Below, in pieces: positions 57,670 through 64,000 of a stretch of 64,000 bases of DNA. Numbering within the stretch: the stretch's first letter is position 1; every line of letters starts with the position of its first letter. Source of the stretch: Caulobacter sp. X (GTDB taxonomy: Bacteria; Pseudomonadota; Alphaproteobacteria; Caulobacterales; Caulobacteraceae); assembly GCF_002742635.1 (NCBI RefSeq), contig NZ_PEGF01000001.1, forward strand, positions 1 through 64,000, read 5' to 3'. The position numbers were made by a program, and so were the translations under genes. The notes beneath the pieces were generated by a model. It was not told the DNA's origin and searched no databases. It was given only the letters and a program-made list of their open reading frames with translations.

Positions 57670-58429
57670 GACCACGCTCGGCAAGGTGCTGCTGGTCGGC
57701 GCGGGGCCCGGTCCCGTGGACCTCATGACCGTCCGCGCCTTCCGGGCGGTCGAGAGCGCCCAGGCGCTGCTCTATGACGCCCTGTGCTCGGAAGAGGCCA
57801 TCGCCCTGGCGCCGCCGGGCTGTGTGCGAACCCAGACAGGCAAGCGCGCCGGCAAGCCAAGCATGAAGCAGGATGAGATCAACCGCCTGATGCTGCGCTT
57901 GGCTCGTAGGGGGCTGAACGTGGTGCGACTGAAGGGCGGCGATCCTTCGATCTTCGGTCGCGTCGGCGAGGAGGCCGCCTTCCTGAACCGCTTCGGCGTC
58001 GAGACTGAGATTGTGCCGGGCGTGACCGCCGCCTGCGCGGCCGCCGCCCAGTTCGGCTTCCCGCTGACCCATCGCGGCAATGCACGGCGCGTTGTGTTCA
58101 CCACGGCGCGCGTGGAGGACGGCGCCATGGCCGGCGACTGGCGTATAGGCGGTGACTCTGAGGCGACGGTGGCGGTCCATATGGGCGCCGAGGCCGCGCC
58201 GACCTTGGCCCAAGCGCTTATGGCCCAGGGCCGCGCCGCCAGCACCTCCGTGGCAGCCGTCGAAAACGCCGGGGCGTCACATGCGCGGCTGACGGAGACG
58301 ACCTTGGCCAACCTCGCCGTCGCTCCGCTTCGCACAGAAGGTGGGCCGCTGCTGATCGTCATCGGCGAGGTCGCCGCGTTGGCGACCACTCCCTCAAGTC
58401 ACTGCGCCGACCGCAGGGTATTTGCGTGA
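57659..58429 (+). CDS. cobA: Uroporphyrinogen-III C-methyltransferase (siroheme synthesis)
   Basis: This 256-residue SUMT methylates uroporphyrinogen III to precorrin-2, the first step to siroheme needed by NirB. Motifs include VGAGPGPVDLMTVRA, VVRLKGGDPSIFGRVGEE and PGVTAACAAAA. It overlaps the nitrate reductase gene upstream. It lacks the CysG oxidase/ferrochelatase part, which must be supplied by another gene. Confidence 0.92.
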   Translation: MSIETTLGKVLLVGAGPGPVDLMTVRAFRAVESAQALLYDALCSEEAIALAPPGCVRTQTGKRAGKPSMKQDEINRLMLRLARRGLNVVRLKGGDPSIFGRVGEEAAFLNRFGVETEIVPGVTAACAAAAQFGFPLTHRGNARRVVFTTARVEDGAMAGDWRIGGDSEATVAVHMGAEAAPTLAQALMAQGRAASTSVAAVENAGASHARLTETTLANLAVAPLRTEGGPLLIVIGEVAALATTPSSHCADRRVFA

Positions 58430-58932
58430 ACGGGGCCTGGAAGGGCGAACTTTCAGCGACCAGGCTCACAGGATCGGCGCTGGAGCCGGCGAGGATGCGT
58501 GAGTTTTGCCCCGACCGATCTGTCGCCTGGTTCTGGCTCGGGCTGGCGCTGATATTCACGCCAGTTTCCTTCTATCGCTTCGCGACCGATCATGACCCCC
58601 GTGTCGCCAAGGCGGCGTTCGTCATGATTGGGTTTTGCGGCCTCCTGATTTGGCGAGGCCTGAGAGTTCTGAGAGGCGACGATGTCGTCAGTCTGTCTCC
58701 CGAAAGCCTTGAAGGCCCAGCCCGCCATGCCGGACCCTTCATCTACAGCGCCCGAACAACGATCGCCTTGAGCTGCTTGGCGCGTGTTCACGAGGTTGGA
58801 TGGGGCGTCTGGTGCGCTGAGAGCGAAAGTGGGCGACGCGTCTGTTGGACCGATGCCCACGACGGCCATCGCGATCTGCTGCCACTCCTGACGCGCCGCC
58901 CCATGGATTTCGGAAAGCAGGGCGAGAGATAG
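58426..58932 (+). CDS. Two-helix membrane protein of unknown function
   Basis: This 168-residue protein has two adjacent hydrophobic segments at about residues 32-50 and 62-80, and a soluble C-terminal half (about 85-165) with a beta-rich, PH-like look. The GTG start overlaps the cobA stop, so it may be translated as the last gene of the nitrate operon. I recognise no family motif. An in-frame ATG at about residue 24 is an alternative start. Confidence 0.5.
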   Translation: MNGAWKGELSATRLTGSALEPARMREFCPDRSVAWFWLGLALIFTPVSFYRFATDHDPRVAKAAFVMIGFCGLLIWRGLRVLRGDDVVSLSPESLEGPARHAGPFIYSARTTIALSCLARVHEVGWGVWCAESESGRRVCWTDAHDGHRDLLPLLTRRPMDFGKQGER

Positions 58933-59443
58933 GGGCCCTCGCGGCTGGAGCCTAACGTCGCGTCTCCGGAGGTCCGCCAACTTTCGCTTCTGGCGCAGAC
59001 CGGGAAGGCCATCTCCGCCCCCGTATCCTAAAGCTTGAGACGCTTCTTGCCCTTATCGCGCCGTGGCGTACGAACGGAGGCAATGTCGTAGAAATAGTTC
59101 TCACGCATATCCAACCGGTGGCGCCAATCCGGCACACGCGACGGAACCGCGAGTGTGGCGTCGCGCGATCCAGTCGCGGCGGCGCGTGAGCGGAAAAGCT
59201 CCCCGCGACAGCCGGAGACCCCGACCTCCGCTTTTGATTTGATTTCGCCCCGTTGAGCGGTCGCTCGAGGGATGTGCCGCCTCAAGGAGCCGTCTTCGTT
59301 TCGGAGCGCCATCCGGTTCGCCTCGGCGAACTGGCGCAGGAGATCGGGCGCGATCGGGCCCAGACGATTGATCGCGCGGCGGGTCGCCTCGGAAATTGTT
59401 CGGCCGATCGGTATCGTCTGCGGGGGTCTTTGCTAGCGCGTTT
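58933..59443. other. 511-bp stretch without a confident gene
   Basis: A 94-codon minus-strand frame (59028-59312) is present but has no clear start signal or recognisable motif; its basic C-terminus (KGKKRLKL) could be real or chance. Nothing else was recognised. The 3' end of the convergent small gene begins at 59444. Confidence 0.4.
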
Positions 59444-59752
59444 TCAAACCGCTAGATCAAGGCGATGGCCGGCGGCGGCGCGTGCCGCTGGCACTGTCGC
59501 GGGCCTATCGACGAGGGCGCTCAGCCGGCCGCCAAGAACGACAGCTTTCTGGCTATCGTAGGTCGTGTCGAGGGAGCTTGCGGCGATTTTCCCACGATCC
59601 CCGCCATTTCGGTTCTCGGCGTTGATCCCATACGGACCGTCTTTTGGGTGGGCGGGATCGATATGTTTCTTGGCATTGTCGACGTCCGTGCAGTTCTTGC
59701 ACGAAAAGCCGTTGACGTTGACTGGGGTGGGATAATCGCCGCTGATCGCCAT
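59444..59752 (-). CDS. Small conserved-looking protein with CxxC
   Basis: This 102-residue protein begins MAISGDYPTPVNVNGFSCKN; the motif CKNC and the phrase AKKHIDPAHPKDGPYGIN look conserved, and a loosely conserved GGRLSALVD segment occurs near the end. It reminds me of short hypothetical proteins seen in Caulobacterales, from memory only. The start at 59752 (ATG) follows AGGGGAAG. The function is unknown; the CxxC pair could bind metal or be redox-active. Confidence 0.6.
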   Translation of the reverse strand: MAISGDYPTPVNVNGFSCKNCTDVDNAKKHIDPAHPKDGPYGINAENRNGGDRGKIAASSLDTTYDSQKAVVLGGRLSALVDRPATVPAARAAAGHRLDLAV

Positions 59753-59840
59753 GGTCTTCCCCTCTTCGATCATTCTTATTCGCGGGGAACCGCTCAAAGG
59801 TTACAGGCGGCTCCAACATCGGCGAATGCCTCGGCGCGCG

Positions 59841-60758
59841 CTATGGGACCGACGTCTCGGGCGGGTCAGGGTTCAGCGGATGAGCTTTGAAATGGCCGCG
59901 CGCGGTTTCCAAGAACGCGTTGAGGTTGGCTGACGCCTGACGCCGCGCGGGGAAGACCGCGTTCACCGGCAAGATTTCTGGCATCCGGTCCGCCAGTATC
60001 AGAACAAGTCGGCCGCGCATCACGGCCTCGCGCACCTGGTAGGAGAGGGCGCGGGTAATGCCCAGGCCGGATTCGGCGGCGGCGATCGCCGCATCGGCGC
60101 TGTTGACCATCAGCCGCGGACTAAGGCGCACGGTCTTACGGCCGGCGTCGAAGCGCCACTCGTTCGTCGCGTCGACATTCTCGAACGAGACTATGTCGTG
60201 GTCGACCAGATCGTCGGGCGTCCTGGGAGCGCCGCGCGCTTCCAGATAGGCCGGACTGGCGACCAGCACGCGCGTCACGGAGCCCAGTTTCGCGGCCATC
60301 AAGCTGCTATCGGCCAAGTCCCCGATCCTGACGGCGACGTCCACGCCCTCGTCGACCAGGTGCACGTACCGATCCGAGAGGGTTAGCCGAATGGCGAGCT
60401 CGCCGTGTGTCTTCAGGGTCTTGCTGACAATCGGCAGCACATGCAGCCGCCCAAACAGGATCGGCGCGGTGATGGTCAGCAGGCCCCTTGGCGTCGCGTT
60501 CGCGCCGCGCACTCGCGCATCCGAGGTCTCGACGTCGGTGAGAATGCGTCGGCTGCTTTCCAGATAGATCTCGCCGCGCTCGGTCAGGCGGACAGACCGT
60601 GTGGTTCGGTGCAGCAGCGTCAGGCCCAGTTGGTGCTCCAGGTCGGCGATGGCGCGGGTCACAACCGACGGCGACAGGCGTAAGCGCCGCGCCGCCTCGG
60701 CGAAGCTGCCGTGGGTGGCCACCGACACAAACACCCGCAAGCTGTCGAAACGGTCCAT
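59841..60758 (-). CDS. LysR-family transcriptional regulator
   Basis: This 305-residue regulator has the N-terminal LysR helix-turn-helix (FVSVATHGSFAEAARRLRLS, SPSVVTRAIADLEHQLG) and a substrate-binding-like effector domain. It is divergent from the AhpD-like gene, with a 119-base gap that has an AT-rich central part. Control of the neighbour is likely by analogy with other LysR pairs; the effector is unknown. Confidence 0.9.
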   Translation of the reverse strand: MDRFDSLRVFVSVATHGSFAEAARRLRLSPSVVTRAIADLEHQLGLTLLHRTTRSVRLTERGEIYLESSRRILTDVETSDARVRGANATPRGLLTITAPILFGRLHVLPIVSKTLKTHGELAIRLTLSDRYVHLVDEGVDVAVRIGDLADSSLMAAKLGSVTRVLVASPAYLEARGAPRTPDDLVDHDIVSFENVDATNEWRFDAGRKTVRLSPRLMVNSADAAIAAAESGLGITRALSYQVREAVMRGRLVLILADRMPEILPVNAVFPARRQASANLNAFLETARGHFKAHPLNPDPPETSVP

Positions 60759-60877
60759 TCCGGAATTGCTTCACGAGCAATAATGACTTGTCAAATCACT
60801 AGATTATCGCGGCGATCGGAGAGGCCTACCTGTTGCTCGACGACGGCAGCCGCCGCGTTCCATCCCTTGGAGAGCCC

Positions 60878-61423
60878 ATGTCCCGCATCGCCGTTCCGGC
60901 CCGTGAAGCCGCCCCCGCCGCCGCTCAACCCCTGCTCGACGCCGTCGAAAAGCAGCTTGGCGTCGTGCCCAACCTCTATCGCCTGATCGCCCTCAGCCCG
61001 CCCGTGCTTCAAGGCGTCCTGGGCCTTGGCGGCGCGCTGGCCAAGACCCTGAACGTCAAGACCCGCGAGCGCATCGCTTTGGCTGTCGCCCAGATCAACG
61101 GCTGTGACTACTGCCTGTCGGCCCACACCTATCTGGGCCTGAACCTGGCCAAGATCGACGCCGAGGAAATCGCCCTGAACCGCCGTGGCGCGTCGTCCGA
61201 TCCCGTGGCAAACGCCGCCGTGGCGTTCGCCGTCGCGGTGACCCGTTCGCGCGGTCAGGTTTCCGACGTCGATCTGACCGCGGTTCGCGCCGCCGGCTTC
61301 ACCGACGCTCAGATCGTCGAGATCGTCGCCGTGGTCGCCGAGAACGTCCTCACCAACTTCCTCAACAACGTCGCCGGAACCGAGATCGATTTCCCGGTCG
61401 TCCGGGCCGCTGAACAGGTCTGA
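60878..61423 (+). CDS. AhpD-like carboxymuconolactone decarboxylase family protein
   Basis: This 181-residue protein has the AhpD-type motif CDYCLSAHT, where the CxxC and downstream His are the redox-active residues of alkylhydroperoxidases. The helical PNLYRLIALSPPVLQG segment is typical of the family. The chosen start (MSRIAVPAREA) gives the usual length. It lies divergent from the LysR gene and is followed 58 bases later by an FMN-binding protein, suggesting a stress-response unit. Confidence 0.88.
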   Translation: MSRIAVPAREAAPAAAQPLLDAVEKQLGVVPNLYRLIALSPPVLQGVLGLGGALAKTLNVKTRERIALAVAQINGCDYCLSAHTYLGLNLAKIDAEEIALNRRGASSDPVANAAVAFAVAVTRSRGQVSDVDLTAVRAAGFTDAQIVEIVAVVAENVLTNFLNNVAGTEIDFPVVRAAEQV

Positions 61424-61481
61424 CCCGATCGTCCCGCCGGCGGCCATGCCGCCGGCGGGCGTCACCGCGCAGGAGAACCTC

Positions 61482-62135
61482 ATGGCCTATGGATTTCTCG
61501 ACACGCTCGCCACGCCAGCAGTGCGCGCGGCGCAGGCCGCAAACGGCGGCGTCGCCTGGAGCGACTTTGACGGCGATCGCGCCTTCGATCGTTTCACTCA
61601 AAGCGAGACGACGTTCATTGCGGAGCGTGACAGCTTCTATCTCGCCACGGTCTCCGAAAGCGGCTGGCCCTACGTCCAGCACCGAGGCGGACCGCCTGGC
61701 TTTGTGAAGGTGTTGGACGATAAGACGCTGGCTCTGCCAGATTTCGCGGGCAACCGGCAGTACATCAGTCTCGGCAACGCCTCGGTTGACGACCGTGTCA
61801 GCCTGATCCTTGTCGACTATCCGCGTCGGGCGCGTCTGAAGATCCTGGCCCGCATGCAAGCACGGAATCTTTCGGACGAACCTGAACTCGCCGAGCGGCT
61901 AGCCTTGCCGGGTTACCGCGCCCGTATCGAGCGGGCGTTGGTGCTGCGACTGGAGGCCTTCGACTGGAACTGCCCTCAGCATATCACGCCAAGGTTCACG
62001 GCCGCCGAGGTCGAAGCGACCGTCGCGACGCTCCGGCAACGCCTGACCGCCCTCGAAGCCGAGAACTTGGCTTTGCGCCAGCTCATTCGCCAGAGAGCAG
62101 ACGACCCCAGTATTCCGGACGGCGCCAAGCCATAG
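61482..62135 (+). CDS. Pyridoxamine 5'-phosphate oxidase-like FMN-binding protein
   Basis: This 217-residue protein has a split-barrel flavin-binding domain (FYLATVSESGWPYVQHRGGP, LALPDFAGNRQYISLGN). It ends in a Leu-heptad coiled coil (VATLRQRLTALEAENLALRQ, about 180-205). It resembles general-stress FMN-binding proteins. It is probably co-transcribed with the AhpD-like gene. Confidence 0.85.
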   Translation: MAYGFLDTLATPAVRAAQAANGGVAWSDFDGDRAFDRFTQSETTFIAERDSFYLATVSESGWPYVQHRGGPPGFVKVLDDKTLALPDFAGNRQYISLGNASVDDRVSLILVDYPRRARLKILARMQARNLSDEPELAERLALPGYRARIERALVLRLEAFDWNCPQHITPRFTAAEVEATVATLRQRLTALEAENLALRQLIRQRADDPSIPDGAKP

Positions 62136-62223
62136 ACATACAGCGCTGCTGACCGTCGCCTTCCTGGGCGCAGGCCAACGGCGGCAATTGGCGCTGAGTG
62201 GACGGCGCTCTGGGAATCCAAAT

Positions 62224-63579
62224 CTATGAGAAAGGAGCGACTGGTTCTTGGTTACGGCCCAATCGCCTGTGCCGATCCAGGGTCAGCGCGACGAGGGTCG
62301 CGACCGCGCCGGACGCCAGGTAGAGGCCGATGGCCGGCAAGCCCCATAGGCTGGCCAGGCCCAGGGCGGTCAGGGGGGCGAACCCTGCGCCGACCAGCCA
62401 GGAAAGGTCAGAGGTGAGGGCCGCGCCGCTGTAGCGGTAGCGCTTGGAGAAGCCCGAACTCACGGCGCCGGCCGCCTGGCCGAAAGATAGGCCCAGGATG
62501 ACAAAGCCGACGATTACATAAGCCGTCTGTCCCGCAGAACCGCCGTCCAGCAGACGCGGCGCCAGAAGGCTGAAGGCGCCGATCAGCAGGGCCGAAAGGG
62601 CCAGGGCGTTCTGGCGCGTGATGCGGTCGGCGATCCAGCCGGACGCCAGGATGCCGCCGACCCCGAACACCGCGCCGACCACCTCGATGCGCAGGAAGGT
62701 CAGGGCTTGGCTGGGGTTATGCAAGGCGACCCAGGACAGCGGAAAGACCGTCACCAGGTGGAACATCGCGAAGGTGGCCAGCGGCGCGACGGCGCCGATC
62801 AGGACATTGCCCCCCTCGGCGCGCATCAGGCTGGCGATGCGGACGGGGCGAAGCTCACGCGACTCGAACAACGCGCCGAACTCCTCGGTCGCCACGATGC
62901 GCAAACGCGCGAACAGCGCCACGACATTGATGGCGAACGCCGCGAAGAACGGATAGCGCCAGCCCCAGTCGAGGAAGTCGCGCGGCGCGAGGGTCGCGAC
63001 GAAATAGGCGAAGAGGCCGCTAGCCAGCATGAACCCGAACGGCGCGCCCAGTTGCGGGATCATGGCGTACCAGCCGCGCTTCTTTTCCGGCGCGTTCAGC
63101 GCGAGCAGGGAGGCCATGCCGTCCCAGGCCCCGGCGAGGGCCAGGCCCTGGCCGATCCTGCAGGCCGCCAGGGCCCAGATCGCCAGCGGACCGATCGACG
63201 CGTAGCTGGGCAGGAAGCTGATCGTGGCCGTCGAGCCGCCCAGCAGGAACAGCGCGATGGTCAGCTTGACGCCCCGCCCGTAGCGCCGGTCGACGGCGCC
63301 GAAGATTACCGAGCCGATCGGCCGGGCCACGAAGGCCAGCGAGAATAGCGCAAAGGCCAGCATCACGCCGGTCAGGCGGTCCACGAACGGAAACACCAGC
63401 TGCGGGAACACCAGCACCGAGGCGATGGCGTAGACAAAGAAATCGAAGAATTCCGAGGTTCTGCCAATGACCACGCCCAGCGCGATCTCGCCAGGTCGCG
63501 CGCCCTTGTGGTCGGCGTGGAGGCGCCGAGCGTCGCGCTCAAGGCCGGAAGAAGTGGGAACCGCGAATTCGTGGGCCAT
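62224..63579 (-). CDS. MFS transporter, metabolite:H+ symporter type
   Basis: This 451-residue protein has about twelve membrane helices and MHS-family features (ALGVVIGRTSEFFDFFVYAI and VARPIGSVIFGAVDRRYGR). Related transporters take up organic acids, but the substrate cannot be assigned here. The ATG at 63579 (MAHEFAVPTSSG) is preferred over the upstream start at 63675, which would add 32 residues. Confidence 0.85.
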   Translation of the reverse strand: MAHEFAVPTSSGLERDARRLHADHKGARPGEIALGVVIGRTSEFFDFFVYAIASVLVFPQLVFPFVDRLTGVMLAFALFSLAFVARPIGSVIFGAVDRRYGRGVKLTIALFLLGGSTATISFLPSYASIGPLAIWALAACRIGQGLALAGAWDGMASLLALNAPEKKRGWYAMIPQLGAPFGFMLASGLFAYFVATLAPRDFLDWGWRYPFFAAFAINVVALFARLRIVATEEFGALFESRELRPVRIASLMRAEGGNVLIGAVAPLATFAMFHLVTVFPLSWVALHNPSQALTFLRIEVVGAVFGVGGILASGWIADRITRQNALALSALLIGAFSLLAPRLLDGGSAGQTAYVIVGFVILGLSFGQAAGAVSSGFSKRYRYSGAALTSDLSWLVGAGFAPLTALGLASLWGLPAIGLYLASGAVATLVALTLDRHRRLGRNQEPVAPFS

Positions 63580-63812
63580 GTCGTAAAGCGCCTTGTCCTT
63601 GGTTTCGTCCCAGCATCGCGCCGCCTTGTCGACGGTCTGGATACGAGCATGCCGCGAACGTATGTCGTCTGGCAAACGCCTTTGAGGCCTCTACGGCTCC
63701 GCGCCCCCGTTACAGCCCGGCCAGAGATCGCTTGATCATCGTCAAGCTGGCAATTGACCTAGGACAAACGGTCCAATGTTGCGTCGCGGCGCCCAAGCGT
63801 ATCAGCGCGCCC

Positions 63813-64000
63813 ATGCGACCGAATATCAGGCTCAAACCGAGCTCGACCCCGCTTAAGATGCTCGCCCTGGCGCCCCTGCTGCTGGCGCTGGGCGGTTGCG
63901 ACTGGGTCGTCATGAACCCGTCCGGCGACATCGCCGCCCAGCAACGCGACCTGATCATCCTCGCGACGGTGTTGATGCTGCTGATCATCGTGCCGGTGAT
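63813..64000 (+). CDS. cyoA: Ubiquinol oxidase subunit II, 5' part
   Basis: The frame runs off the window end after 62 codons. It has a lipoprotein signal (LLLALGGCDWVVMNPSGDIA) with the lipobox Cys and then a membrane helix start (DLIILATVLMLLIIVPV), both distinctive of CyoA, subunit II of the cytochrome bo3-type quinol oxidase. The remaining cyo genes presumably follow outside the window. Confidence 0.88.
   Translation, partial: MRPNIRLKPSSTPLKMLALAPLLLALGGCDWVVMNPSGDIAAQQRDLIILATVLMLLIIVPV

Noticed and set aside
59028..59312. 94-codon minus-strand frame
   Set aside because: No recognisable motif or ribosome-binding site; kept only as a remark in the intergenic entry.

Overview
The window is GC-rich, densely packed DNA from an alphaproteobacterium, most likely a Caulobacter or close relative. 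This is inferred from the many TonB receptors, GTG/TTG starts, ATGA-coupled operons, NasST-controlled nitrate genes and overall family content; no rRNA or tRNA gene is present to confirm it. No CRISPR array, prophage or intact insertion sequence was seen.

Region 1 (1-37.8 kb) is a large metal-handling island, mainly for copper. It holds two CnrYXH-type ECF sigma triads (anti-sigma-like protein, periplasmic metal sensor, sigma factor), a thioredoxin-reductase-like flavoprotein, an orphan flgC-like gene, cueR-copA with a divergent copZ, a CusCBA-type efflux operon with a CusF domain fused to CusB, a DUF305 protein, pcoA-pcoB-cusF, an interrupted CDF-like gene, copC-copD, a TonB receptor/PepSY/PepSY/GntR operon, a second copper P-type ATPase, a ferritin-like protein and a TonB receptor/DUF4198 pair. 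The first 1.9 kb contains a 572-bp inverted duplication and a 127-bp displaced copy of downstream sequence, both joined at short microhomologies.

The main discovery is a repeated promoter-like element, GAGGG-N15/16-GCGTA(T/C), or a close variant, lying in the right direction ahead of ten transcription units scattered through the island. It precedes both CnrYXH operons and most of the copper genes, but not copA-cueR or copZ, which carry CueR-type promoters. This suggests two layers of control: cytoplasmic Cu(I) through CueR, and periplasmic metal through two CnrYXH-like ECF systems whose sensors keep a complete CnrX-like ligand set.

Region 2 (38.6-43.6 kb) is a MarR-controlled efflux operon (FUSC, AaeX, HlyD and NodT proteins). 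Region 3 (44.0-48.1 kb) encodes a multihaem cytochrome c with a two-subunit molybdenum hydroxylase. Region 4 (49.0-58.9 kb) is nitrate assimilation: nasT-nasS, a leader with ANTAR-like paired hairpins, a NarK-type transporter, nirB, nirD, the nitrate reductase and siroheme-synthesis cobA. Region 5 (59.0-64.0 kb) holds small or unrelated genes: a Cys-containing small protein, a LysR regulator divergent from an AhpD-like protein, an FMN-binding protein, an MFS transporter, and the start of cyoA running off the end.
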